The position numbers were made by a program, and so were the translations under genes. DNA of 64,000 bases from Lycocorax pyrrhopterus obiensis (Eukaryota > Chordata > Aves > Passeriformes > Paradisaeidae): NCBI GenBank assembly GCA_014706295.1, contig JACSVZ010000011.1, positions 8,864,163-8,928,162 of the forward strand. Reading direction: 5' to 3'. The notes below the pieces were generated by a model. That model saw nothing but the letters and a program-made list of their open reading frames with translations. It was not told the origin of the DNA and made no database searches. Within the stretch, counting starts at the first letter, position 1, and each line of letters starts with the position of its first letter. Positions 48,296-61,015 of this stretch are shown here, in pieces.

Positions 48296-51087
48296 TCCTG
48301 CTCCTATTAGACTCAATAATTTTAAGGACTTGGCAAACCATCGGGACCTAAACTCTATTTTTTTTCCCCTATTGGAAATTTTCTGGCTGGACAAGTCAAG
48401 CTTCCTACTGTGAAGTCAAAGAAAAAAATTGTTCTGAGACGCTCTTACAAGAACAAGAGCTACCAAAATTCAGCAATGATAGTTTTTGTTCAGCATAGGA
48501 CCAGCCCTGAAGAATGACATTGACATAAAGAGTATGTCACACATTCAGATGGTAAAAGCCAAGCAGCACCTAAGGAGACAACATAAAGACCATGAATTAG
48601 CCTTGTGAAAACAAAAAGCATTTTTCCCCTTTGGAACTATCATCTCTAACCAGTAGTGGTCCTGGGCCCAAAAGTGAATAAAAAAATTAATTACAGCAAA
48701 ATATGAATGCCAACAAGCCAAAAGGTAAAGTACCATTTCTCTGAATAAAGACAGAACTAGAATCTCCTTGCATTTTCATCCAAATAGGTCCTTGCAAAAG
48801 TCGCAAAATTTTGTGGAGTCAAGAGTTGCGCATTCCATTTATGGCTTCCAGGATAGATTCATCAGGGAGATAAAATTATGGAAAAGAAAAGTGAGAATTC
48901 TATCTACTTAAATCCAAAATTAAGTGATGCTACATAAACCTATTTTGTGAAAGTATTTGAAAGGATTTCTGCTCAAACTCAGGGCGATGACCCATTTGCA
49001 AGGTTTGAAGATTACACAAAGCAAAATGGTGATTTTTTCAGGCTAACTGTAGGCAGAGCTATCCCATGATAAATTGTACATCCAGCTACAAACCTCAGAG
49101 GCCTAAAAACATAGCTAACATCCTATTTCTACAACAACAGTATTATAGTCTTTCTTCAAACTTTCCTAAATCCCTATAATAAATGGAAGATACTTCATTT
49201 TAGACATTCGCAGATTCCATAATGAGTTAAGCCTCTTTACAGTTTATTTTAATAAAGCACAGCTTTCTAAATATACAGAGGCTATAAAACTTGCAGGTTG
49301 GAGCAATAATATGTTTAGTAGCCTTGCTTTATAAAGTGGAAATGTTTGCATGTCTCAAATTACGAGCAATTTAAAGTAGGAAGTAAGCAAACTAGCTCTT
49401 GTGTTATGAAGCTTGACATTGTTAAGCCTTAAGAGAACACATACTTCAAAGTCACACAGACTGAAATACGCTCTGTAAGCTTGGCAACAGGACCAACGCC
49501 ATAATGATGTACTGCACAAAAATCACCACAAATTTCCATTTCTGTGTGAAGTTGCCTTGCTGCAAACTTTAAAATTTTACTGCTGGTCCTATTTTTAAAA
49601 TTAATTCATTATTCATTTTCTTATAAAAAGATCAGGGCATATGAAAAAGACAAGAAAGCTTTCCTTTGGATATCAACTAAGAAAAGTAGTAACTGTAAAT
49701 TATAAACAGTAAAAAAACCTACATACCAGTGTTTAAATGAAGAGAATCAGAAATATCACTTGCTAACAAGTATTTCAAAGGTAAATTACTATTCTTTTCC
49801 CTGCACTAACTTAAGCGTGGAGACCCTTCATTCTTCTCCATGAATTTGGTATTAATTTTCCATTGACACCTGTGTCTTTTCTGCTCAGAAACAGCAGGAT
49901 TAAAGTCAATTACACTACTTACAAACCTAAATGTAATAATTCCGAGTTCTTCATGTAATTGTAGTTAGAAATCAAATAATATTAAATTATTGTTTAGATG
50001 AAACACAACAAAATATTAAAAGCACCTGGAAATTAAAAAAATCTCAGCCTAAGCAGTCTCTGATTGGTCTGTCAAATCAGCCTGGAATACCACGATATTT
50101 CAAATCTATACCTACTTTATTTCAGAATATAACTGATTTGGAGATGCACCCACCTGGACCTGAAAAGAATTATTCTCATAGAAGACTACATCATGACATA
50201 TGTGCACATGTCCACAACTAGAGTTCTCCATGCATAAATATTTAGAAAAAGAAACATCATTAATCAGTTCATTTAATAATCTGGATGCAAATAAGATGCC
50301 TACAGGGAAATCAACAATGTAAAACTGTATCTAAAGTTTTTCAGAAAACAGGTTAACTCTTACTAAGAATCATTGCTTGTTTTGTGTCCATTATAATGCA
50401 AAAGTAACTCTCATTTTTTACAACAGTTCTAAAAATCTTCACTTTAGAAGTTGTTCCAATTTGTAGATAGAAATATTGTGACACAATATATGCAAAACTA
50501 TGAACCTCACTGCAAATTCCCCCAATTTTTTTAATTCCAGTCTGCTCAGTTTTGAATGTGAGTTGCATTTAATGAACCTTCTTATTTTTCCTTTGTTCCT
50601 TTAGTACTCATTTAGATGAAAGTCACTGGCTGACGTTAGACATTTTTATCACACACCATGCTGAATCTTATACATAAAATGTTGTTGGGGCCTTATAAAA
50701 ATAAAGATTCTTGATGAATTGTCACCATAGAATTGAGTTACTATTTCTACCCATTCCGTTGGCACTAAACTACAGTTAAAAAAATCCTCAAGTATTTTGG
50801 AAAAGAGCATCTTCTCCAAAGCCCTTTTACTTTGATATATACAAGGTAGGTCTGTGGGCACAGAGGTGCTCCTTTTGGAAATATTTAGTAAACAGAAAGA
50901 GATGGCAGATCTTCCATGGCATGTTTCTATTTCTGAGAGCTCATTACACGTCATACAGGAGGTCATTAGGAATAGACAAGGATGACACACTACGCTAACT
51001 GAATGAGATATTCCAAACTGACTAAATCCTAAACCACAGTGGTGCTTTTGAAAGTCCCTGTCTGTGTGCCCAAACACGACAAATGCC
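48296..51087. other. Noncoding stretch, possible conserved part near 49.2-49.45 kb
   Basis: The part 49,200-49,450 is complex, repeat-free and holds CDX/HOX-like TTTATAAAG and ATTACGAG motifs; conservation is unproven. A 142-codon minus frame (50,649-51,077) is unrecognised and lies in AT-rich DNA, where such a length is somewhat unusual. It shows no domain and is not called. Confidence 0.4.
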
Positions 51088-51165
51088 AGAGCATTTTAAC
51101 AGCCCTGAGAGGTAAGCAGCATTGCTTATGTAATTCAACTTCAGATGTGAAAGACTGCTAGCACA
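51088..51165 (-). mobile_element. MIR-like SINE relic
   Basis: The plus strand AACAGCCCTGAGAGGTAAGC, followed by TTCAACTTCAGATGTGAAAG, corresponds to the reversed MIR blocks 'ACAACCCTATGAGGTAGG' and 'CATTTTACAGATGAGGAAAC'. LINE2 3' ends share this module, so an L2 relic is an alternative. Confidence 0.45.
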
Positions 51166-51948
51166 ATGTTACTGTCAGGAAGAGAAAATAATGCGTATTA
51201 AAAAGAGTTGGAGTTTTTAGATCATCTTCTGACAAACCCAGGCCCTTTGATGAAGGACTAAAGCTGCTGAGTGCAGAGAGTCACAGAGATGCCCCTCCCT
51301 GGTTCAGAGGAGCTTGCTGAGCAGCCGAGGGAGCGTGGACCAGAGTGTGCACTGCTCTGGGCTGCTCCAGCTCACAGCTGCTAAGGGACTGCAGCATTTC
51401 TGTACTACACCATGATTCACAGTGTAGGCTTTCTCACTGATGTATAGAAGCTGATGGCAGCCCTCACTAATGAAATTTTATTAGCTGAGTTTAGAACATG
51501 AAGGAACAAAAACTTGCAAAGTGAGTTCAAATAAGCTGGTGTGGAAGCAGACACGTAGCACAGGCCTTTGAGTTCCCACACCTTTGCTTATATGCCAGGA
51601 AACTGAACCTTCCCTTTCAAACAATTAGAAAGTGATAGCAGCAGCAAATCAGTCTTTGTTCAACCAAAGCTACAGAACTCTTCTCTGTGCAAAATTAGAT
51701 CACTCCGGACACTATCTTTCCGAGCATACATGATGTATGCAGTTTGCCTTTTTCTAAAAAACAAGAAACATTAGTCAATTCAGCAGAAAGAGGGCTTGTG
51801 GATTTCTGTGGGCTCATATCATCACAAAAGGAATTGACTAGTTTGATCCAGACCATATGCAGGTGATGACAGGTCTGTCCTGCTGATTCTGATATAATAA
51901 GCAGCTTCAGTTTGCTATAAAATAAAAACTGCATCTTTAGGGGTCTGG
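51166..51948. other. Noncoding stretch, one mildly GC-rich part
   Basis: 51,230-51,400 is GC-richer with few CpG. The rest is AT-rich. Nothing was recognised. Confidence 0.5.
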
Positions 51949-52062
51949 GTTTTAATTTGTTTGGTTTGGGTTTTTTTTGTTCGTTGGGTGTTTTTTTTTT
52001 GTTTTGTTTGCTTTTTTGGTTTTTGTGTTTTGGGGTTTTGTTGGTTTTTTTTTTTTTTTAAG
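51949..52062. repeat. Long T/G-rich low-complexity tract
   Basis: About 110 bp made almost only of T and G, with T-runs up to 13 and GGG/GGGG blocks. It is the longest strand-asymmetric tract in the window. It has no fixed unit, so it looks like a decayed TTTTG-type microsatellite. Confidence 0.8.
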
Positions 52063-53485
52063 TCATGTGCATTGAGCATCAGAATGCTTTGTCAGATAAT
52101 GCTTTCAGTTGATGCTTTTGGAGACTTGAATGCATGTAGCTCCTGACAATGATTATATGCACGTGTCCCATATAATTCCAAAAGCACACCCATTATGAAA
52201 GATTAGTACAGTTGTGCTTATGATGTATTTAGGTCGTCTGTTACTGAATATTTCTACTGTCAGTACAACAAAAGTGTGATGATCACAGTTAAAGCTTAAC
52301 AAAGAAAATGCTGTCAGGCAATTAGTAAGCTGAAGTCAGCAGTACTAAAGTGAAATATATCATGTTTGGAATAGCACGGTGGTTTGCTAGTGATAAATGT
52401 TGAAACAGGTCCTCATACACAGAACATATCCTAGCCTTGGAAAAGAGTTCAGCGTCTGAAAAAAACCCCAAAAAAACAGCCCCACAAAAAATAAAATCCC
52501 AGAATTTTAACTTATTATATATTTCTTGCTTTTCTTTACAAAATAGTCTCAGCCACTGGCATCTAGAAAGGTATTTACTCATTAGAGGACTTTTGCCATT
52601 TATGAAAAGGTAACAGCACAGCTCAGGAGAAGACTGCAGTACCAACGTGTATCTGCTTAAGAGAGAGTTCATCAAATGAATAATCTCATAAACTGCAGAA
52701 ATTGTAAAATAATCAAGTGAATTTTATTCTTGAAAGACAATTATGTAAAAAAAAGTAATAATTTGGCAAAACCTGGAATACTAGGCTCTCCATTCCATTA
52801 GAGGAAATAGGAAGGTAGAAATAGAGTCAATTCAAGACCAGCAAGGTGTCATTTCAAAATCCCTAAGCCTTCCCCTTTGCAAAATAAACAATTAAGACAG
52901 CTATAATATATGTTTTAGAAAGGAATAACAGCTAAATTCAAGTACAGCCTGATCAAGTATGATTTCATCACAATTTAGTCTATACTCGCTGACTTATACC
53001 AGGTCTCAGTTTGTTCTAAAAGGTTTTACTGGCTGCGGTTTTTTGTCAGACTTCAATCTTGCTCAGCCTAGTTATCATAACTATGACAATAAATGCTACC
53101 ATATCATGTTATAAGAAGAGAGGCCAGATCATTCCTGACAAAAAATGATGTGTTTTTAAAACCAGTGAAATACAGTTCAGAGAGAGAATGTGAATGAGAT
53201 AAGCTAAAGCAAAAATAATGCAGGCCTGGAACACAGAGAGAAAACAAAAATCCTTATTGTACTCTAGAACTAACTCAATTATTGAAAATATTCTCAATAT
53301 CAAAACCAACATAACATGAAGAATTCCTGGGCAATATACAAAACAAAGTTAATACTGTGCCTTGAGCTATAGAGAACTAAATTCTGAGTCTGTTAACCCT
53401 TGAATGCTAGAATATTAATGCACAATACAAAAATGAAAGAAATTCAGCAAAGAAAAGGTTTTGGCAGGATTGTTAAAAGCAGCCA
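52063..53485. other. Noncoding stretch, no gene recognised
   Basis: A 117-codon minus frame (52,322-52,675) is present but not recognised. AT-rich throughout. Confidence 0.55.
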
Positions 53486-53551
53486 ATATAAATACCAAAA
53501 TAAATAAAAATACCAAATAAATGAATAAAATAAATAAATAAATACCAAATG
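53486..53551. repeat. AAAT-type microsatellite
   Basis: Interrupted repeats of AAATA/AAAT with TACC inserts, including a clean AAATAAATAAATAAAT stretch near 53,530. Confidence 0.8.
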
Positions 53552-53764
53552 CTTGGCAAGTTAACAACTATGGAAGGTACAACTGTTTTCATTTACATGA
53601 ATAGTACAGACCAAAAAAAAAAAAAGGAGTAAAAATTGCTTGGCAAATCAAAATTTCTCTCAGTAATATTTGTCACCACAAGTCTTAGATTACTGGAAAG
53701 ACTGAGAATTGGGAAGAGTGAGCAAAGGAGGTGATAAGTTCTGAAGCTCTTTGTGTAGGAGAGC

Positions 53765-53850
53765 CTCCTTCTCTCCGCCAGTACACATCCGATCCTTCCC
53801 CCAGGCTCGCCGTGAGCAACCGGCGACGGTGACCAAGAAGGAGCAATAAG
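53765..53850. other. Isolated CpG-dense pocket
   Basis: Seven CpG fall within about 53 bases (53,776-53,828), the densest CpG group in the window, in an AT-rich region. It lies inside an unrecognised 126-codon minus frame (53,593-53,973). It could be a fragment of a young mobile element, an unmethylated regulatory site, or an exon. Confidence 0.35.
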
Positions 53851-56648
53851 GAAGCCACACCCTATAAACCCTAAATCACACAACCACTCTGTAACTGTTA
53901 CAATAAGCTGGCAAGTGTTCTCTGATCGTCTTTGGTATTGTTTTGTGGAGTTTGTGCCTGTAATGGAACCCATAAGTTAAAAACTCCCTGCCATTGCCAT
54001 ACACTGCAGAGAGTTCAACAGTGACAAACCCACACACAGCTGTGCATATGTGGCCCAAAGCTTTTGCAGGCTGTATTTTCAGGCAGGCAGACATTAGGCA
54101 GATGCTTTAGGGAAGTCCACCACTGTTATTCCATAGAAAGGGAAGAAGCTGTCCTCTGGCAGCTCTCTTGCAAAAAATTCTACATCCACACTGATTGTGA
54201 GCTCTTTTACAGAGGCACTGTCTGTGGCACACTCATTTAATGTCTTATCACTGACCTTCCACATTCATGACTTTCAGGTATTATGCAGACAGGTAGAACC
54301 AAACTGCTCAGATTTTCATGGTTCCATTCATGTCTACAGAAAATCATCTTAGAATCTTTCTAATGGCAGATGAACTACTACGAGACAATGTCTGTGAACA
54401 CTTGACACTGAATTATAATTCACCATTTATTTTTAATGACATACATGCCCTTCACTATGATGGGCAACAGTGTTTCAAAAAATTCTGAGAATAACTTTTT
54501 TTTTCTGAAGGAATAATCATTCAATTTTCTGCAACGTTCTGCTTTCTGTTTCGCTAATTCCACAGTTCCACTTAGGTCTAATAGAAAAATTCTTCTCCCA
54601 AAGGAAAAGACATTTCTCAGGCAGCTGGATGGAACTCTGCTGCCTTTGCTTGAAGCCTTGAACTGACTTTCTCTTTCACTACAACAAGTGCCAAGGCAAC
54701 AGCCAGAGCACACTGTGTTCCACCTGTACAGCACATATGGTGCCCTTGGACAGCAAAAACTCTGTTCTTACAACTAAAACTTAAAAGTTAGAGAAATCGC
54801 TTCCTAAACCAGTCAATAACCTGTCAACTATCAGACGAGAGGTAACCATGGTATCTGTGAAAAGGAGAGAAAAGCAATCCAATGCTCAAACTATTCCACA
54901 AAGCAGAAACTGTGTAACATCACTGTCTGAGGGCAGAACTTGAAAGATATTTGTGAAGTTCCAGATGCACGGACTTCACTTCACTTCAATTTTTCATATA
55001 TTTAAGAATTCCTCAGTCTCTGATCCAGGTTACACCTTATTAATCTGTTTTCTCCCCACTCCTCAGTAAAGCTCTCTCTTACATTCTGCCCTCTTCCAGA
55101 CACAGCTGCATAAGCTTCCTCCCCTTCTATCTCCTTACACAGAAAAAGGACCTTATGTTTCTGTTTAATACATATTAATTGCTTTTAATGATATTTAGCA
55201 GTGGGAAAAAAAAGAAAAAAAATATTCACCAACTCCCAAATATCTAATAATATTAAGTGTTGTGCAAAGCACAACTCAGTAATTCTGCAGGAATCAGAGC
55301 TATGATAGGGTTGAGAGTATGGACAGTCACCTGAACAGCTGCCGGCTTCAATTCATTCTACTTATTTTCCTTATGGGGTGTCTGCTTCATTTTTTAATTA
55401 TGTGCTATGGGATATGAGGAGAGACGAGACTTTCTTTGACAATCTGAATTGCTTTCTCAGGACACCCGCCAACACTGACAATATGCTATTTCTCAGGATG
55501 AATTATTTTGATAGGCAGAACTATAATGACATCAAGAAAACAGCAGCCCCAAAATTAGTAATGACAGCATTTTCCTCTCACTCAGACTTGTATGGTGGCC
55601 TGAAGAACATCCATCCACTGGTAAGAAAGACACTGGAAGCACATAGTTCAATCCAGGCAGGTTACTGCTTTCCTGTCGTTTGGGTGTTTTTCCTTATTCT
55701 TCATTTTTGTGATCTTTCATTTTGGATGTGTTGAATTATCAGGAAAGGACAACTGCACTTACACCAAGCCAGCATAATGGGTGAAATCAGAATGACAGAA
55801 AAGTACGTGCAGTGTCAGGACAAGAATGCTAAGAATACAAATAAGGTCTGGAGTTTTGTTAGTCTGAGGATCCCAAAATTATCTTCACATTCTTTTAAAT
55901 CATTTCCAGAGAGATTTTATAATCCTTTGCTACCACAAATACAGAGAAAAATCCTAACTCCATGAATAGCATTTGGCCATAGGCAACACCAGATCAGGCC
56001 ACTGCCAAAGCAGCAAACTCACATGGGCCAGTGCAATGACCTTTGACTATGCTGACCCCTACAAAACCAGGCTTGGTGCTGATACTGCTAAAGGAGGAAC
56101 CAGGATCTGAGAGGAGGCTGCAGCCATCTGTGGGAGCCCTATTCAGCAACAGACTTCAAATCCACTGCCATCAGGCTCCACAGCTTGCAGCCTCAGATGT
56201 GTCCCTTTCTTCACTTTCTCTTTTTCCTTTACAGGAACGACTCAATCCCCTTTCTCAGGGACAGCAAATCTCAAATTTGTTTTTACTACTTTGTGTAGCT
56301 TCTTCTTGATGTCCCAGGGACTACGGAGAAGGCAGTTACATCTTTGCTCTTTATCCGAGCTATGTGTGCCTTTGAAATCAATGTCAGCAGCAGGAGAAGA
56401 AGTTGAGATTTTAGGACTTAACTTCACTATCATATACAAATATACAGGTCCATCTGACAACCTCAGAGGGATTTTTGACTTTCTGCCCTGATAATACCCT
56501 ACATACTACGGCAGGAAAGTGAGGTATTTAACATCCACAGCAGACAGAAAACCTAACCCCTGAGTTTCCACTCCTTCATTTCTGCCACTGCTGTAATTAT
56601 TATCATCTCTCTTATCCAGTAAGCTATTCCCTTACCGGGTTTATGATG
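53851..56648. other. Noncoding stretch, no gene recognised
   Basis: Frames of 104 codons (54,420-54,734, minus) and 118 codons (55,378-55,734, plus) are not family-like. AT-rich with an A-run near 55,210-55,222. Confidence 0.5.
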
Positions 56649-56712
56649 ATGTAACCACATTGTCTTCAACTGAGTTATTGATTTATACTAGCATAACAGA
56701 AGGGTCTGGCCT
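56649..56712. mobile_element. Partial palindromic (MITE-like) repeat relic
   Basis: The right half of the element type at 7.2 kb. CATTGTCTTCAACTGAGTTA corresponds to 'CATTGAAGTCAATGGAGTTA'. GATTTATACTAGCATAACAG corresponds to 'GATTTACACTGGTGTAACTG', then GGGTCTGGCCTAA forms the terminal arm. The left arm is lost or eroded. Confidence 0.5.
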
Positions 56713-58439
56713 AATAAACATCTACAAAATGAGAATAAAGACCAATTAGTGCTTGCACAGAAGCTGTTTGCACTAAAATTAATTCTGTCTGCAGTAAATC
56801 TAGACAGCAGACAGAAACGTCAGTAGGAAACCAAGGACATTTTATTTTGTTTTTCTCTTCATACTTACTTTATTTAAAGGATATATGTTTTTTCAATCAA
56901 TGCTAATTGTTAAAGTTGCCATTAAAAGTAAATGGATTAAGCCCAATTCCGCCAGACAATGTCTGCCATGCAAGAGCCCTATAGTATGAAAGCTTCTTTC
57001 CTAAGCCTACAGATTTTTGCACAGCAAGGGCTCTTGCATGGTTTCTCAGCATTTATACATATCATCTCACATCACAGACTGAGCTGGTACAAAGAGACAC
57101 TGGTACCTTCCACACAAAGGTCACAGGCCACTGTTATTGACATGTGCCTTTAATCCTTTGGATGCTTCAAAAGATGAAGATTAGTAGCAATCCTCAGAAC
57201 TCACACCCAGGAGATAGTTGTTTGTCAAAAAGTTGATGTTATTGATGCTTACAAAAGAAGGAGAGTATGTAATTTATCTAATAAAAGTCAGGTCTTGTTT
57301 GCCTAGACTCCAGAGTTTTGACAGTTCCCCCGCTGAAGTGTTTGATGCTGTGTTTCATATAATAAATGCAAATTTTTCATCAGCTATGCATCTTCTTAGG
57401 AGCAACTAGTATTATTGTGTGGATTTTCTTCCTTGGTTTTCTCCAGAGTTTTTCCTCTTAAAGTCTTTGTTTCCTTTAGAATTCATTATAAATGACATAA
57501 TTATATGTCTTTTTCTCCCTTGATTGAGAGCGTTTCTTACAGACGATGATTTACCATTTGGAAATTACTAATAGCTTGAATAGATACAATTATTATATTG
57601 CAGAATTTCCTTTAAAATCCAGAAATGTGGTTTAGCTGAACTGTTTGCAAATGATAAGTAGGCAGGTCACATTATTTCCTCGAATCCGCATATGACCCTT
57701 GATGCAAATGGAAGTGTTTCCTCAAACTGGATTAGGAGGTTTCCTCTGGAATGTTGAATAGATTTAAGACTGGGATGAGCAGAAATGGACATGGAATACA
57801 AGTCAGAGCACTAATACAAGTAAAAATAATTACTTCTATGGGGATTCTTTTAGGAAATGACCCTGTTTCAGTAAGGTGGTGGTCCATCTGAGACAGTCAG
57901 ACCAAAGCACATCTACTGAAAACCTTCCCATCAGTTTTGACTAGATCTCAGCCCAAGTTTATGCAAAAGTTCCATTAACAACTTCTTCAATTTTTGAGTC
58001 CCATTTTCCATAAAGAGAAAGAACAGAATACAGTGTTTAAAAGTGTAAACCATGGTTGTATGTGGCTAGAAGTCTTTTTATAGTGTCACCTGTTATCATA
58101 GGATTTATTTCTAGAATGCTTGGATGTGTCTTGTAGGTGATTCTCTATAACTTATGAAGATGAACCAAAAATAATATTTTAATTTGTTATACATGAATGC
58201 TAGAGTATTTCGTGTTTTGTTTCTGTTCCTATGGAACTGCCAGAATGCAAATGTTTTCTGCTTTAGAAACACATTTAAAAATAAAACCGTAAATAATTTG
58301 ACACTGGTGTTGATTAATTAATGAAACAAAAGCCCAGGGACACTTTCATATATATGATTGCATATGTCCATTAGTGTGTTAGTTACTGCTGGTGCTCATC
58401 CTCAAAAAGGGCTGCAGCAAAGTCTGTTACAGAAAGTAT
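56713..58439. other. Noncoding stretch, possible conserved part 57.48-57.72 kb
   Basis: 57,480-57,720 is repeat-free and complex and carries a perfect POU octamer ATGCAAAT at 57,702-57,709 plus several ATTA cores. Conservation is unproven. The remaining part holds only chance frames. Confidence 0.4.
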
Positions 58440-58485
58440 GGCCTGAAGCCCACTGAAATCAATCTGAAAACGCAATGACTTCAAG
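58440..58485. mobile_element. Short palindromic repeat relic
   Basis: GGCCTGAAGCCCACTGAAAT followed by CGCAATGACTTCAAG resembles, from memory, the amniote palindromic repeat type with 'GGCCTGATCCAAAGCCCATTGAAGTC' and its reversed partner. Only the core remains. Confidence 0.4.
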
Positions 58486-59879
58486 AGAGTCCTGTGTGCA
58501 ACAGATGGCTGCTAACAGCCAGCTCTGAGCATTTGAAACAGGCTCATCCTTCCTTGGAAAATGAGGGCCAGAGCATCCATTAACGGAGTGAGGAGAGGAG
58601 GTGAAAGGGCCAAGGGAATTAAAGATCAAAGAGCTGCAATTAGGCAATGTTAATGAGGAATAATCTCAAAAGGTTTCCACTTTTGTAAAAAGCCTTCAGT
58701 TTGTTTTAGAAACAGAACTCTGTGTAATGTAGAGCCATCTATCCCTGATCCAGATTGTTTTCAGGCTCCAGCCTCTGCCAGGGAGCCATGTTAGAGCTGC
58801 TAACATGTTAAGCATACTCTGAGTGAAATCCAAGCCAAAGCTCATATTCATTTTAGTCTGTGCAGGGTTAGGCCAGGGCTTAGGACTTCTTCATATCCTA
58901 TTCAAAATGTCTAATATGAAGTCCCATTTCTTTCAGCAAACATTTGCAACTTAAAACAAAGATACTCCAAAATATCCACATCATGATATTTTTCTGAGGT
59001 GTGTAAAAAACTTTGCCATTCCTTTGGTTGTCTTCAATCTTCAAATAAAATAATAAATAAATAAGCACCAAACTCTACAACTCAATTAATTCTGATGCCA
59101 CAGCTTGTTACTCCAGGAAGTAATGCACAAAAAACTTGACTCACATAGAACTGCCTGCAGTTTGTCTAAAAAAATACTGCTGAAGACCTGGTCACCCCTA
59201 CCTCATCCCATTTCCTGGTCATACATTGCTACCCCTTCGCTTCTTCCAGCACTGGCATTTATCTGATCAAGTCAACCAACTCACAGAAAAGAAACCCCAT
59301 AAAAAGCAACAATCTATTTGAATGATACAGACACAATTCAAGTGCTAAATGTGTTAAGAGAAGGGCTCACTGTGGAGATGTGTTGCTCCATGTAAAGAAA
59401 CAAAACCTTTAAGAGCCAAAGTCTGATGACAATAAGAATGAAAAGATTTTAGCTTCTACAGCGACCCCAGCCAAATAATACCAAAAAGTTTAAGAAACAG
59501 AGTCACACTGAGTTGAAATAATTTCTCTGCTACTTCTGAGGGGAAGTCCTGCCCCTCCACATGCCTTCCCCTATTGTCACCCATCTGACTTCTCTGTGCC
59601 AGTACAACTTGAGAGACCTCAGGAAAATATAACCTTCTCTGGGTGGGGAATTACTTTTGCCAGGTTGATGAATCAAATTATTTCGAGTAAGTAGCAGGAC
59701 GACGTGGCAGAAGTCCCAACAGAGGGACAGATAAGGACCACCTTTCTTCTGCTGTGATGAATTTGTAGACACCTGTTCATTAGGTCTGGTGAAATTTAGC
59801 CAGAATGTACATACTATTTGCCAATTAGCTAGAACATGTAAGCAGATCTTTTATCAATAGATTTGTCCCAATGGCCTAA
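58486..59879. other. Noncoding stretch, no feature recognised
   Basis: AT-rich DNA with a short AAATAAAT run near 59,041-59,064 and an unrecognised 80-codon minus frame at 59,530-59,772. Confidence 0.55.
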
Positions 59880-60125
59880 GTAAGTGAGTCACTGTAAGGA
59901 ACACAGTGTCCCAGCAAAGCTGAGAATGATGTCCAAATACTTGATGACAACCAAACTGTTCCCTCCTGACATGTCCCTGGTGCCAGGAGGGAACAGACTC
60001 CTGGCAAAGGAGATGTACCAAGTGGAAATGGTGATCCAAATTGTAGAACCACATCAACAGCAGTACAGACTGGTGGCAAAGATCACCTGATTGGGTAACA
60101 CCATCACAGCTGAGGCATAGCATTT
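59880..60125. other. Unidentified segment with hairpins and short open frames
   Basis: Open frames of 67-89 codons lie on both strands. The plus one (59,884-60,090) has no known domain. The segment has two inverted repeats: CACTGT/ACAGTG (59,890 and 59,903) and the 13-bp perfect one at 59,956-59,996. It may be an old mobile-element fragment. Confidence 0.3.
59956..59996. other. Perfect 13-bp inverted repeat (hairpin)
   Basis: CTGTTCCCTCCTG (59,956-59,968) and CAGGAGGGAACAG (59,984-59,996) are exact reverse complements with a 15-base loop. After a mismatch, three more pairs, one a G-T wobble, can extend into the loop. It is shorter than a typical 60-80-base microRNA precursor. It is GC-rich in an AT-rich region, so it stands out. 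Confidence 0.8.
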
Positions 60126-61015
60126 ATTGACAGAGATATAAATACTAGAAAGGAAAATAAAATCAGAAAAATTGTTCTCAGGAAGGCTGGAAAATCACAT
60201 CTGTTTCAAGTGTGGAACCTCTAATGGTCTAGTAGTTTTGTTTGTAATAGACTGCCCTTAATACATTGCTTATATTTTAATTGAAAAACAAAAGTGAGAT
60301 ATGCTGCCTTCTAAAGGAATGAGAAAAGTAATGATCTCTGCATGTGAGAGAAACAATTTTTCATCTGGATGACCAACACTGGTCACATTATTTTCTTGTG
60401 TTCCCCTATAAGTCTGCTTTCTGAGTCCTATATCCAGGCTAGAAGGAATCTTTATGTTTAAACCATCAGAGGTCTTCTGGTGCCTTTGACTTCTACATGT
60501 TACATCAATACTAATGGCTGCTGGGTCCTGATATAAGAAATCCCTAACGACTTCTAAAGATCAAACACAAAATTAAAACAACGCTTTTATCTGAAGTTCT
60601 GGCCATTATTTTCCCTTTCAAATTTTTTTTTCTAAAATTAGATGCTAACAACATATCTTGTTTTTAATAACAATATCCTGTGGAGTTTAAAGTAGTTTTT
60701 AAATCATAATATTTTCAGTTTACTGAAACATGTTTTTGGGAAAAAAAATCTTCTAAAATTCAAAATTATCTACAATTCTGAACAGAATAGTTTAAAATCT
60801 GGGGGAGAAATAAATATTCTATTGTGAACCTGCAAACTGGAGACAACTATGAAAGTTTAAAATGTTTCACAAAATAATTTTCATGTTTTTCAACCAGCTC
60901 TAGTTACACACTTATTACAGTAAAGCAGCTTTTAAAAAGCAGCTGTGTTTTCCACCAAGGGGTGACAGCATTTCATTGTGGGGATAATGTGTGTAAATGA
61001 TCCCTTCATTATATG
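60126..61015. other. Noncoding stretch, no feature recognised
   Basis: Very AT-rich DNA without repeat consensus or notable frame. Confidence 0.55.
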
